DNA of 48,662 nucleotides, taken from positions 1-48,662 of the forward strand of contig JAQSYD010000003.1 in NCBI GenBank assembly GCA_029256325.1, in the 5' to 3' direction. Under the pieces are notes generated by a model. The model was given only the letters and a program-made list of their open reading frames with translations. It was not told where the DNA came from and did no database searches. Numbering within the stretch: the stretch's first letter is position 1; each line of letters begins with the position of its first letter. Shown here in pieces: positions 7,465-16,154 of the stretch. Made by a program: the position numbers and the translations under genes. The DNA is from Clostridia bacterium. Its GTDB lineage: Bacteria; Bacillota; Clostridia; Lutisporales; Lutisporaceae.

Positions 7465-8466
7465 ATGAAAGTAGGCGCTGTTTTACTTGAGAAACAGCAT
7501 GTAAAAAATTATACCTTTGATAATCGATATGTATGTGCACCCTTTGATATAGCAAAGGCAACAGATGATGGTTTAGTTACGGAGGAACTGTTATTCATTT
7601 ATGGGCAACGTAAAGGCCCCTCTCTGATAATAGTGGAACAAGCCGCTATTGCGCCAGCAGGTCAATATAGAGAAAAACTGATTTTCGTGGATCGTGATGA
7701 ATGTATAGAGGGATTATCTAAACTGGCAGCTGTTATACATAATAACAATCAAGTGGCAGTATTGCAGATCAATCATGCAGGCAGCGCTGCTGACGTTGAT
7801 TTAACAGGAGTGGAAGCAGTGGCGCCTTCTGCAGTGAGACATCCTGTTCTTAAACGAGCTATGCCCAGAGAAATGACTATAGAAGAGATTTCTGAGGTTA
7901 GAGAAGCTTTCGTTGAAGCAGCTTTACGAGCAAAGAAGGCTGGGTATGATGGCATTGAGATTCATAACTGCCATGGTTTTTTGTTAACACAATTTCTTTC
8001 GCCACTTACCAATCTAAGGACGGATGAATACGGCGGCAGCTTGGAAAACAGAAGCCGTTTACTTATGGAGATAACGAAAGCCATACGTAAAGCAATAGGG
8101 AATGACCTTCTGCTATTAGTTCGATTAGGCCTGGATGATCTTATGGCAGGTGGGTTGACATTGGAGGAAGGCTGCTTGGTAGCAAAGGAGCTGGAAAAAG
8201 CAGATATTGATATACTTGATATATCCACTGGTCTTGTTCCGCCTTTGGAGCTGCCCGGTCCTGCTATGCTTAGAGATATGCTTGGCGCTGTTAAAAGATA
8301 TGTCAAAATTCCGGTGATTGGTGCAGGTGAATTGTCTGACATAAAAATTGCAGCAGCTATGGTAGAAAAAGGTGAGGTGGATTTCATTGCTCTTGCAAGA
8401 CCCATCTTGAATCAGCCGAATTTTGTGGAAGAGCTGCTGAAAGAGATACGCAGCGGAGTTGTATAA
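7465..8466 (+). CDS. Old Yellow Enzyme-type NADH:flavin oxidoreductase
   Basis: 333 aa, a single FMN-binding TIM barrel. The family reduces activated C=C bonds (enones, dienoyl compounds) with NAD(P)H. Seen: VLQINHAGSAAD (active-site histidine strand), GYDGIEIHNCHGFLLTQFLSP, LRTDEYGGSLENRSRLLME (FMN phosphate region) and VDFIALARPILNQP near the end. It lacks the C-terminal 4Fe-4S/NAD domain of 2,4-dienoyl-CoA reductases and BaiCD proteins, so it is the short type. In the catalytic segment, HNCHG replaces the commoner H-x-A-HG. Start ATG 7465 is preceded by AAAGGTTGGTGAG. Monocistronic, with terminators on both sides. Confidence 0.9.
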   Translation: MKVGAVLLEKQHVKNYTFDNRYVCAPFDIAKATDDGLVTEELLFIYGQRKGPSLIIVEQAAIAPAGQYREKLIFVDRDECIEGLSKLAAVIHNNNQVAVLQINHAGSAADVDLTGVEAVAPSAVRHPVLKRAMPREMTIEEISEVREAFVEAALRAKKAGYDGIEIHNCHGFLLTQFLSPLTNLRTDEYGGSLENRSRLLMEITKAIRKAIGNDLLLLVRLGLDDLMAGGLTLEEGCLVAKELEKADIDILDISTGLVPPLELPGPAMLRDMLGAVKRYVKIPVIGAGELSDIKIAAAMVEKGEVDFIALARPILNQPNFVEELLKEIRSGVV

Positions 8467-8490
8467 GGCAGTTATGCAAAGAAGATTACT

Positions 8491-8558
8491 GCCAAGCACC
8501 GCATATAAAAACTATTTATATCAATTGAGTCAATATGTTTTTATATACGATGTTTGGC
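8491..8558. terminator. Large hairpin between convergent genes
   Basis: Two 22-nt arms (8491-8512 and 8537-8558) pair along their length with only three G-U/C-A positions; loop 24 nt. Its place between the convergent OYE and yciI-like genes suggests a bidirectional terminator. Confidence 0.6.
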
Positions 8559-8566
8559 ACCCATGA

Positions 8567-8869
8567 TTAAGCTAAGTTCATAAACATTGGAGGTACTTTA
8601 CAAGGGGTTATTTCTATTTTTTTCCATACTTCTCCAACAACATAGGGCTCGATCTTCAACCACTTATCAAGGTCTTCTCTTGTTGGAAAGTCCACAATAA
8701 GTACAGAGCCTATCATTCTTTCGTTTTCATCTAAAAGGGCAGCTGCATATAGATGCCTTCCTTCCTTTCTCATAGAATCAACAAGCTTCATATGAGATTC
8801 GCGAACTGAAAGACGTCTTTCCATAGCTTTATCATCAGTTCCATCATAACCGGTAACCAAAAACTGCAT
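8567..8869 (-). CDS. YciI family protein
   Basis: 100 aa, ferredoxin-like alpha/beta fold (YCII domain). Seen: MQFLVTGYDGTDDKAMERR, RESHMKLVDSM (with the conserved His), GRHLYAAALLDE, GSVLIVDFPTREDLDKWL and DPY-like IEPYVVGEVWKKIEI. YciI proteins are small enzymes or stress proteins of mostly unknown reaction; a His-Asp pair is thought to be catalytic. The ribosome site AAAAAAGGATG precedes the ATG. It is transcribed alone, towards the OYE gene. Confidence 0.88.
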   Translation of the reverse strand: MQFLVTGYDGTDDKAMERRLSVRESHMKLVDSMRKEGRHLYAAALLDENERMIGSVLIVDFPTREDLDKWLKIEPYVVGEVWKKIEITPCKVPPMFMNLA

Positions 8870-8900
8870 AAAATCACATCCTTTTTTCTCATTTTATCTT

Positions 8901-8929
8901 ATTATACTATTTCCTATTCCTTTTGACAC
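8901..8929 (-). promoter_or_regulatory. Candidate sigma-A promoter for the yciI-like gene
   Basis: On the minus strand GTGTCA, 17-bp spacer, TATAAT, 32 bp before the start codon. Perfect -10, weaker -35. Confidence 0.6.
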
Positions 8930-9059
8930 TTTAAAAAGCCGAATTAAGTTGGCCAAGGGAACTGCAAAAATCTCGATGCCAGTCATTCATTGACAGGGAT
9001 AATGTAACTTTATTAGGAAAAAACTATTGGTTAGAGCACATGTGGAAAGGGTGAATAAT

Positions 9060-10283
9060 ATGTCTTCAAACCAAAGTATATCTGTATATAGTGAAATAGG
9101 AAAACTTAAATCGGTTCTTCTTCATTGCCCGGGGGAGGAAGTTGAAAATATAGTGCCAGACTATCTGAGAAGGCTTTTATTTGACGAAATTGCATATTTA
9201 GAACAAGCACGCAGAGAGCATCATCAATTTGCTGATATACTAAGAAACGAAGGGGTAGAAGTTCTTTATCTTACGGATTTAATGGCAGATATTTTAGAGG
9301 AAACAAGGGTTAGAGAAGAGTTTTTAAAGGAGTTTATAGAAGAGGGAAAAGCTGGGACAAAGGGGCTCCAAGAGGCTATCCTGGAATTCTTCAGCAGCTA
9401 CTCTCCTAAAGACCTTATAAAGAAATGCATCGCAGGGATTAGAAAAGAGGAGCTTAAGCATATTAAGCCTAAATCATTAGGTGATATGGTTAAAAATCCA
9501 TATCCATTCTACCTTGATCCAATTCCTAACATGTATTTTCAAAGAGATCCCTTTGCATCTATTGGAGGAGGAATCTCATTAAATGTTATGGCCAATGAAA
9601 CCCGAAATAGAGAAACAATATTTGCCAAGTATATTTTTGATTATCATCCTAGATTTAAAAATGTTCCGAGATGGTATAACCGAGATAAAACGCATTCCAT
9701 TGAAGGCGGCGATATTCTGGTTCTTTCGGATAAGGTTTTAGCTATTGGAATTAGTGACAGAACTGATCCTATAGCTATTGAAAAACTAGCACATAGCCTT
9801 TTAGACTCGGAGGAACGCTTTGAAACGGTTCTGGCATTTGACATTCCAAAGACAAGAGCCTATATGCATTTAGATACTGTATTTACTATGGTTGATTATG
9901 ATCAGTTTACTATATATCCGGGAATTGAAGAGCCCCTTGATGTATATAGCATTAACAAGGGAAGGAATCATGAGCTTCATATCAGATATGAGCATGAAGA
10001 TTTGTCTAGCATTTTAAAAGAACATCTAAAACTACCGGCAGTAAATCTAATTCGTTGTGGTGATGGCGACCGTATTGCAGCTAGCAGAGAGCAGTGGAGT
10101 GATGGAAGCAATACCCTTGCCGTTTTGCCGGGAAAGGTTGTTTGCTATAACCGTAATCATGTTACAAATGAAGCATTAAGAAGAAACAATATAGAAGTTC
10201 TGGAATTTGAATCCTATGAACTATCCAGAGGTCGTGGAGGTCCAAGGTGTATGAGTATGCCTTTGATAAGAGAAAACCTATAG
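9060..10283 (+). CDS. arcA: Arginine deiminase
   Basis: 407 aa, the usual length. Hydrolyses L-arginine to citrulline and ammonia, the first step of the arginine deiminase ATP-yielding pathway; cytosolic. Seen: SEIGKLKSVLLHCPGEE at the start, PNMYFQRDPFASIG (substrate-binding Arg and catalytic Asp), SIEGGDILVLSD (Glu-Gly-Gly-Asp), MHLDTVFTMVD (catalytic His and Asp) and the nucleophile Cys in GRGGPRCMSMPL near the C-terminus. All catalytic residues are present. Start: ATG 9060 follows GAAAGGGTG; the in-frame extension to 9027 lacks a ribosome site. Ornithine carbamoyltransferase, carbamate kinase and the arginine/ornithine antiporter are not adjacent, so the rest of the pathway must be elsewhere. 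Confidence 0.96.
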   Translation: MSSNQSISVYSEIGKLKSVLLHCPGEEVENIVPDYLRRLLFDEIAYLEQARREHHQFADILRNEGVEVLYLTDLMADILEETRVREEFLKEFIEEGKAGTKGLQEAILEFFSSYSPKDLIKKCIAGIRKEELKHIKPKSLGDMVKNPYPFYLDPIPNMYFQRDPFASIGGGISLNVMANETRNRETIFAKYIFDYHPRFKNVPRWYNRDKTHSIEGGDILVLSDKVLAIGISDRTDPIAIEKLAHSLLDSEERFETVLAFDIPKTRAYMHLDTVFTMVDYDQFTIYPGIEEPLDVYSINKGRNHELHIRYEHEDLSSILKEHLKLPAVNLIRCGDGDRIAASREQWSDGSNTLAVLPGKVVCYNRNHVTNEALRRNNIEVLEFESYELSRGRGGPRCMSMPLIRENL

Positions 10284-10425
10284 CTAGATAGTGCTATTTG
10301 TTTTAACGAAATTAAAATTCTATGTAAAAAATCCATTTATCAAACTGTTTTCAAAAATATGCTGCATTAAATCTTCTTTATAATTGAAATAATAAAACTG
10401 TATTATAATATTAAGGAGGATTTGT

Positions 10426-10821
10426 ATGAAGCATGATGATAGAAAAATAAAATCTGCTGATAGTATAGATGAGCTAAAGCACGCCAATGAAAGACGAATA
10501 GAAGAACTGTTGAATATAAACAACAGGTATGTGCGTACCCAAAGACATTTAGAGGAAAATCATGATATAGCAAGCCTTGATCAATTGAAGCATTCTTTTG
10601 AAATACAGAAAGACAGAGAAGAAAGAATGGAAAACCTCAAAAATATAATATCCTATGATAAACATGACCAGACCAATGATGTAGAAGCTCTTGAGAAGCG
10701 TATCGAGTATACTGACCATTATTTGCAGCATAATAGTGCTAATATGGAAGCAGGGACATTGCAGAATACAAATGAAAAGCAAGAACATCGAAGAGAGCAG
10801 CTTAAGATTTTTAATGAGTAG
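10426..10821 (+). CDS. Small hydrophilic coiled-coil protein, unknown
   Basis: 131 aa. A strong AAGGAGG sits 8 bp before ATG, so I accept it as a gene. It is highly charged (Lys, Arg, Glu, Asp, Asn, His) with heptad-like stretches such as ELKHANERRIEELLNINNRY and DVEALEKRIEYTDHYLQ. No Cys, no signal peptide, no membrane helix. I do not recognise a family. The shape resembles small clostridial helical proteins seen in sporulating species, but nothing in the sequence shows that role. It lies alone after arcA and ends before a good terminator. Confidence 0.7.
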   Translation: MKHDDRKIKSADSIDELKHANERRIEELLNINNRYVRTQRHLEENHDIASLDQLKHSFEIQKDREERMENLKNIISYDKHDQTNDVEALEKRIEYTDHYLQHNSANMEAGTLQNTNEKQEHRREQLKIFNE

Positions 10822-10912
10822 AATAACAGCACAATAGAATTTGGTATTAATATCCAAATTATCGATAATGAATCCTATGGTTGAAAAAATTATTAATAAT
10901 ATAAAAATATTT

Positions 10913-10950
10913 ATAAACACTGGCAGCTATGTGCCAGTGTTTATTTGTTA
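10913..10950 (+). terminator. Intrinsic terminator
   Basis: A perfect 13-bp stem (10913-10925 with 10932-10944), loop GCTATG, then TTGTTAT. It ends the 131-aa gene. Confidence 0.8.
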
Positions 10951-11279
10951 TGATAAAAGGCAATGGTTTGACAATAAAATTATATAGGATAAGGAAAGTA
11001 TAGAATTGCACTGAGAGAATTCAAAACAGCTATAGTGCTTTTTATATTTAATTTTTGCATCACTGAGTTTTATAAGTCAGTGATTGTAAGATTTTATTAC
11101 ATGAAATTTGTCTAATTTACAAAATAGATACCTTTTTTACTGATGAATATAAATAAAAGGTTAAAAAAACCCAAAAAGTGACTTGGAAAGTATAAATTTG
11201 TAAAACGAAACTTGTTTATTTTCAAGGTTTGGCATGATATGATAATTGTAAAATTTCCCATAAATGAAAGGAGATTCGT
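10951..11279 (+). other. 329-bp AT-rich upstream region of the metalloprotease gene
   Basis: No ORF. It contains an 8-bp stem-loop (ATCACTGA at 11059-11066 with TCAGTGAT at 11077-11084) without a T-run. No clear sigma-A promoter; TTGTTT (about 11213) with TGATAT 17 bp further is only a weak candidate. Confidence 0.4.
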
Positions 11280-13466
11280 ATGAAAATGAAAAAACAGTTA
11301 GCTCTTTTAACAATGGTTGTATTTGTACTTTCCGTTTTGATCCCTTTTACTACGAATGTATCAATTGTAGAAGCGGATACTACTTCAAACTGGAATGTAG
11401 AAAGATACGGAGACCGTATTGATATTGACAGCCAGTTAAACCAATTAACTAAAGATGCATCATTTTCACAGCAAGCTGAGGAGAGAATTAAGGCACAAGC
11501 GAAAGAGTTAAATTCGAAAAATACTTCACCTTCTACAGGAGTCACTCCCTCTAAAGGTAAGGGGAAGATGACCAATCCTGAAGAAACTGAAACTACTGCA
11601 GGAACAACAGCCGATAGTAGCTTTACATACGATGGAGGAACAAAGTATTTCTTAAACAGAGACCTAAAGCTAAAGACCTTCACACTTCGTAGTGTTGGAG
11701 AAAATGTTGAGATTTGGGTAGCAAATAATTTGGCTTTCCCAGTTGGAGATTCTCGTCCGGCACCTGTTGTAACACAAGAGCAAGTAGATAAGCTTCGTGA
11801 CGAGTTTGACAAAAATATTTATCCTGTAGACACTGCGTTCTTTGGAACACCTGATGTCCATGATGGTTCAAAGTCCCCTTTGCCAGGAATGGTAGGGCTT
11901 CCTGCAGATTACTATACAGGCAGCGACAAAATAATCATGCTTGTTGATAACATCGTAGATGAAGGCTATTATGACCCTTCATATCCATTCTTTGTTGCAG
12001 GCTTTTTCTGGCAAACATTAGAGAACTATATTGATAGAAATATCATTACTATCGATACAAACAGTTGGGAGACTCGTTTAGAGAGTACATTCTTCGGAAC
12101 CACTATACATGAGCTTCAACACTTAATTCATGCAGACAATGATGGCGCTGAAGAATCCTGGATCAATGAAGGGATGTCTACCTTCTCGGAATACCTTGGC
12201 GGATATGGCCATGATGCAGGTTCTATTAACTTCTATCTGGATCATCCAGAGAATTCATTAGTATATTGGGATGACCACTATTCTGCAGAAACAGGCCCGG
12301 AAACAATTGCTGATTATGGTCAGGTATATTTATTTACCTTGTACATGAATGATAAATTTGGTAGAGAGTTTATTCGAGACTTGGCATTGAATGAAGCTCA
12401 AGGAATTGAAAGTGTAAGTGAAGTCTTGGAAGCGCACAACTTAAACCTTGATTTCACAAAGCTTTATCAAAACTTTATTACTGCATTAGCTATAGACAGT
12501 GATAAAGTAGGCAATGGACTTTATGATTTTGACAGCATTAACCTTCGTGACCTTGTTGTTGATAAAGAAGGTACAAAACGCGGAATGACTGTCAACTATG
12601 AAAAGGCTGTAACCTTTGAAAAAGAAGGCGTTCCAGCTTGGGGCGGAGATTTTAAAGCATTAGATTTCCAAGATAAGATCAGAACAATTGCTTTTGAGGG
12701 TGTTGACTTCTTACCGATTCCATGGAAGTCGGTAGCTGACCCGTTAGGCTCAGATAATCAAGTGCTATGGGGCAACCAAGGGGACGAGGCAGACAACGCT
12801 TTGATTTTTGAAGCAGATCTGACTAATGTAGCTACAGCAACACTGAAATTTGACAACTTTATTGACATAGAAGAGCAATGGGATTTTGGAATGGTTCAAG
12901 TTTCCACAGATGGAGGTTATACTTGGAAGAGTTTAGCCAATGAAAATACACGCTCTGATGTAGTAGAAGAAGGCTATCCAAAGATTAAGGAAAATGTACC
13001 GGGATTTACGGGCTATTATGATGCTTGGCAAACAGAAACCTTTGATCTAACTGCTTATGCAGGCAAGAAGATATTAGTATCCTTCCGTTATTTAACAGAC
13101 TGGGGATACAATGATAAAGGCTGGTTTATTGATAACATTACAATTCCGGAAATCGGATTTAGCAATGACGGAAGCTCTACAGAAGCATTTACCTCATTGG
13201 CAGCATTAATAGGCGAATATGTAGAATATACTGTGACATTCATCAATGAGAGAGTTATTGGTGATAAGAAAGGTACTCAAACATATTATAAAGTGGTTAC
13301 TGTTGACCCATTCAATGTAACAGAAGAGGATGCTTTGACATTAAGACAGCTGTTCTTGGACGGTAAAAACTATATGATTACATCCTACGCAGCTTCTGCT
13401 GGTGATAAGAGTCCGGTAGATTATTCATATGAGGTTATCTTAAAACAAGCTAATCCAAAAGAATAA
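11280..13466 (+). CDS. Secreted zinc metalloprotease, immune inhibitor A-like
   Basis: 728 aa. An N-terminal signal peptide (KMKKQ, hydrophobic 5-24, cut near VEA-DT) predicts export. A pro-region (about 33-120) is followed by a protease domain with HELQHLIH (277-284) as zinc and catalytic motif, and Glu297 in SWINEGMSTFSEYL as probable third ligand, as in gluzincins of the M6/M30 type. The C-terminal half has the beta-rich module of immune inhibitor A proteins (DNALIFEADLTNVATATLKF; QVSTDGGYTWKSL; YAGKKILVSFRYLTD; GWFIDNITIPEIGF). No sorting signal or surface-layer repeats, so probably released. Ribosome site AAAGGAGATTC. Role: protein breakdown outside the cell, perhaps feeding amino-acid fermentation. 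Exact peptidase family is not decided. Confidence 0.85.
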   Translation: MKMKKQLALLTMVVFVLSVLIPFTTNVSIVEADTTSNWNVERYGDRIDIDSQLNQLTKDASFSQQAEERIKAQAKELNSKNTSPSTGVTPSKGKGKMTNPEETETTAGTTADSSFTYDGGTKYFLNRDLKLKTFTLRSVGENVEIWVANNLAFPVGDSRPAPVVTQEQVDKLRDEFDKNIYPVDTAFFGTPDVHDGSKSPLPGMVGLPADYYTGSDKIIMLVDNIVDEGYYDPSYPFFVAGFFWQTLENYIDRNIITIDTNSWETRLESTFFGTTIHELQHLIHADNDGAEESWINEGMSTFSEYLGGYGHDAGSINFYLDHPENSLVYWDDHYSAETGPETIADYGQVYLFTLYMNDKFGREFIRDLALNEAQGIESVSEVLEAHNLNLDFTKLYQNFITALAIDSDKVGNGLYDFDSINLRDLVVDKEGTKRGMTVNYEKAVTFEKEGVPAWGGDFKALDFQDKIRTIAFEGVDFLPIPWKSVADPLGSDNQVLWGNQGDEADNALIFEADLTNVATATLKFDNFIDIEEQWDFGMVQVSTDGGYTWKSLANENTRSDVVEEGYPKIKENVPGFTGYYDAWQTETFDLTAYAGKKILVSFRYLTDWGYNDKGWFIDNITIPEIGFSNDGSSTEAFTSLAALIGEYVEYTVTFINERVIGDKKGTQTYYKVVTVDPFNVTEEDALTLRQLFLDGKNYMITSYAASAGDKSPVDYSYEVILKQANPKE

Positions 13467-13488
13467 TTACAGTATAATTCTAATAAAA

Positions 13489-13520
13489 GAGGGAATTGGA
13501 CAACGCCAATTCCCTCCTTT
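13489..13520. terminator. Bidirectional intrinsic terminator
   Basis: GAGGGAATTGG pairs with CCAATTCCCTC around ACAACG. CTTTT follows on the plus strand and A-run gives a T-run on the minus strand. It serves the protease gene and the convergent aminotransferase gene. Confidence 0.9.
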
Positions 13521-13543
13521 TATATTATTTAAAATCTTTAATT

Positions 13544-14725
13544 CTATTTAAATTCTTCCACCAGCTTTTCAAAGGCTGGAATAGATCTCTCAATCATATC
13601 AAATTTCACACAATAGGACATTCTGAAATATCCCGGATATCCAAAGCCGCTTCCCGGAACAAGCAGTAAATTGTATTTCATAGCTCTCTTAACAAATTCC
13701 ACATCATTCTCAATTAAAGCTTTTGGGAAGAGGTAGAAGGCGCCTTGAGGCTTCACACATTCAAAGCCTAATCGAGTAAGATTTTCATATAAAAAGTTTC
13801 TTCTTTTTTCATAGCCTGCAGTATCTACTTTAGCATCAAATGCATCTCCTACAACCTTTTGGAATAATCCCGGAGCATTTACAAATCCAAGAGTACGGTT
13901 GCAATAGCTAAAGGCTTTCATAAGAGTGTCTATATTTTCGATTCTGCTGCTGGCAGCAATATAGCCTATTCTTTCACCAGCAAGACCTAAGGATTTGCTA
14001 AATGAATCTACTACGATGGCATTTTTGAAGATAGAAAGCATGTTTGGAACTTTAATGTTATCATAAATGATTTTAGCATAAGGCTGATCTGAAAGAACAA
14101 ATATTGTGCTGCTGTATTCTTTTTGCTTCTTTGTTATGATTTCTTCGATATTTTTAAGAGCAGCTTCACTATACACGACCCCGGTTGGATTGTTAGGATT
14201 ATTGATGATGATAGCCTTAGTATTTGCAGTTATGCTTTTTTCAAAGGCTTCCAAATTAGGTTCAAAGGTTGAAGGATCAGGTTCCACTACAACTGTTTTG
14301 CCGCCATTGTTAGCAATGTAAGCATTGTACTCAACAAAATAAGGAGCGAAAACAATTACTTCCTCTGCAGGATTAAGAAGGGATTTTAGCACTACATTTA
14401 ATGCTCCTGCTGCACCAACAGTCATTACTACATGATCAGCTGTAAGCGCAAGGTTGCTGTCTTTTCCCAATGATTTAGCTATTTTTTCTCTAACATCGGG
14501 ATAGCCTGCATTGTTCATATATCTATGCATACCCTTTTCATCGCTCAAAACATGCTTTTTAAGGGATTCTATTACTTCTGCTGGTGGTTCAGCATAAGGA
14601 TTTCCAATACTATAATCATAAACTTTATCTGCTCCATAAATTGCAGCAAGTCTAGTACCTTCTTCGAACATGAGTCTTATCCAGGATGAATTATTTAAAT
14701 TTTTAACGATTTCCTTTGAAAACAT
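13544..14725 (-). CDS. PLP-dependent aminotransferase, class I/II (AspC-like)
   Basis: 393 aa, cytosolic. Exchanges the amino group between an amino acid and a 2-oxo acid using pyridoxal phosphate. Seen: YSIGNPYAEPPAEVIESL, MTVGAAGALNVVLKSLL (PLP phosphate loop), IINNPNNPTGVVYSE, SDQPYAKIIYD, the Schiff-base lysine in VDSFSKSLGLAGERIGYIA, and the substrate carboxylate Arg in GYPGYFRMSYC. It fits the subgroup of broad aspartate/aromatic aminotransferases. Ribosome site AGGAGGTC. It is divergent from an Lrp/AsnC regulator, with a candidate operator between them, so amino-acid-responsive control is likely. Substrate is not shown by the sequence. Confidence 0.92.
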   Translation of the reverse strand: MFSKEIVKNLNNSSWIRLMFEEGTRLAAIYGADKVYDYSIGNPYAEPPAEVIESLKKHVLSDEKGMHRYMNNAGYPDVREKIAKSLGKDSNLALTADHVVMTVGAAGALNVVLKSLLNPAEEVIVFAPYFVEYNAYIANNGGKTVVVEPDPSTFEPNLEAFEKSITANTKAIIINNPNNPTGVVYSEAALKNIEEIITKKQKEYSSTIFVLSDQPYAKIIYDNIKVPNMLSIFKNAIVVDSFSKSLGLAGERIGYIAASSRIENIDTLMKAFSYCNRTLGFVNAPGLFQKVVGDAFDAKVDTAGYEKRRNFLYENLTRLGFECVKPQGAFYLFPKALIENDVEFVKRAMKYNLLLVPGSGFGYPGYFRMSYCVKFDMIERSIPAFEKLVEEFK

Positions 14726-14786
14726 AGAATGACCTCCTGTTTTTATTTTTCGATCTAATTTTAATATTCCTAATTAAATGATATAA

Positions 14787-14808
14787 TATATAAAAATTAA
14801 TTTATATA
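14787..14808. promoter_or_regulatory. Candidate Lrp/AsnC operator
   Basis: An 8-6-8 inverted repeat, TATATAAA and TTTATATA, lies in the 167-bp space between the divergent aminotransferase and lrp-like genes. A TATAAT at about 14782 partly overlaps it. Confidence 0.4.
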
Positions 14809-14892
14809 AAGAAATGAAGGAAAAAAATTTAGATAATATTAATTTTGAATAAAAGTATACAAAAAATGCTTCGTTTTGAAGGAGGAAGTTCT

Positions 14893-15342
14893 ATGGATAA
14901 ATTGGACATTGATTTGCTTAAAATTTTACAGGAAAATGCACGCATCACAATTAGCGAGTTGTCAAAAAAAATAGCACTTAGCAGACCCAGTATTACAGAA
15001 CGTATACTTAGATTGCAGGAAAAAGGGATTATTGAGGAATTCACAGCCAGAGTTTCATTAAATGCGATTAATCGAGGTACAATCTTATTTATTCAATTGA
15101 GCTCTCTTAAGGTGTCTAACAGTGAATTTGAACAGATGATTATAGAAAATGACGATGTGTTAGAGTGTCACCGCGTAACAGGAAGTACCTCTTATTTTAT
15201 AAAGGCGGCAGTAAGAGATATGAGCAGCATGAAAGCACTCATTGATCAATTAATGCCTTATGGGGATATTAATACAAGCATAGTGCTGGAATCTCCGCTG
15301 CCCTATCGCCATATGATGCCCAAGGTCAATGATTTGGATTGA
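14893..15342 (+). CDS. Lrp/AsnC family transcriptional regulator
   Basis: 149 aa. N-terminal winged helix (MDKLDIDLLKILQENARITI, then SELSKKIALSRPSITERILRLQEKGII) and C-terminal RAM ligand-binding/oligomerisation domain (GRVTGSTSYFIKAAV-type: HRVTGSTSYFIKAAVRDMSS). These proteins bind DNA as octamers and respond to amino acids. Start: ATG 14893 has AAGGAGG at good spacing; the longer frame from 14845 has none. It is the first gene of a three-gene unit with the MBL-fold and MATE genes, and divergent from the aminotransferase. It probably regulates that gene and itself. Confidence 0.92.
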   Translation: MDKLDIDLLKILQENARITISELSKKIALSRPSITERILRLQEKGIIEEFTARVSLNAINRGTILFIQLSSLKVSNSEFEQMIIENDDVLECHRVTGSTSYFIKAAVRDMSSMKALIDQLMPYGDINTSIVLESPLPYRHMMPKVNDLD

Positions 15343-15355
15343 GGAGATTTTTGTT

Positions 15356-16120
15356 ATGATGCAATCAAATAACCTGGTTTATGTAGCTAATGCTGGTGTA
15401 CTGATTAATATTGATGGAAAAAAAGTGTTAATAGACGGCTTAAATAACGCTGCGTATCCCCTTTACAAGAGTACGCCATTAGAAATATCTAAACAAATAA
15501 CGGAAGGTATTTCACCCTTTGACCATATTGATGTGATGTTGATTACGCACAACCACAGCGATCATTTTGATGTGGAAAGTGTGGTTAGATTTTTAAACAA
15601 TAATTCGGATGCAGCTGTAATCTCAACCAATGAAGTGGTTTCTGCAATAAAAAAGCAGATTTCAGATTTTCTCGAAGAAAGACTGATAGAGATACCGTTG
15701 GAGAACAAATGTGAGAAAAGAATCCAAGTAAAGGGCATAGACATTGTGGCTTTCTCGTTGGCTCATGATGGAATAGAACACACAGAGGTTCATAACCTGG
15801 CATTTTTAATTGACGGAAGCAAAAAAGTTTTACATTTAGGTGATGGGGCACCCAAAAAGGAAAACTATGAAGCGCTTCAGCTGAATCAATATAAGATTGA
15901 CCTTCTTATTGCTAATTTTCCCTATGTCAGCTTGCCTTCAGCCAGAAATATCATAGAGGAATACATCAAGCCTAAAAAAATAGCAGTGGTACATCTGCCA
16001 TATCGTGAGCTAGATCGTTTTGGCTGGATACATTCTGCAAAAAAAAGTTATGATCGTGTCAAAGCTAGCTTTGTTGTGACAGAATTTCTTGAGGACATCG
16101 GAGCATCAATAGAGCTATAA
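15356..16120 (+). CDS. MBL-fold metal-dependent hydrolase, UlaG-like
   Basis: 254 aa. Seen: VYVANAGVLINIDGKKVLID at the start, the metal motif ITHNHSDHFDVESV (HxHxDH with Asn at the second place), SLAHDGIEH and HLGDGAPKKENYE, then AVVHLPYR. This fits the metallo-beta-lactamase superfamily, branch of L-ascorbate-6-phosphate lactonase-like hydrolases; the true substrate is unknown. Start: ATG 15356 (or 15359) lies 9 bp after GAGGAG, which overlaps the stop codon of the lrp-like gene, so translation is probably coupled. MATE exporter gene follows after 34 bp. Confidence 0.82.
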   Translation: MMQSNNLVYVANAGVLINIDGKKVLIDGLNNAAYPLYKSTPLEISKQITEGISPFDHIDVMLITHNHSDHFDVESVVRFLNNNSDAAVISTNEVVSAIKKQISDFLEERLIEIPLENKCEKRIQVKGIDIVAFSLAHDGIEHTEVHNLAFLIDGSKKVLHLGDGAPKKENYEALQLNQYKIDLLIANFPYVSLPSARNIIEEYIKPKKIAVVHLPYRELDRFGWIHSAKKSYDRVKASFVVTEFLEDIGASIEL

Positions 16121-16154
16121 TTTATATAGAAGTAAGAGGAAAGGTGTATGGTTC

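Noticed and set aside
9027..9059. Longer N-terminus for arginine deiminase
   Set aside because: The ATG at 9027 has no ribosome site, while 9060 has GAAAGGGTG and gives the usual length.
10384..10409. TTGAAA ... TATAAT upstream of the 131-aa gene as promoter
   Set aside because: The spacer is 14 bp and the transcript would begin inside the ribosome site.
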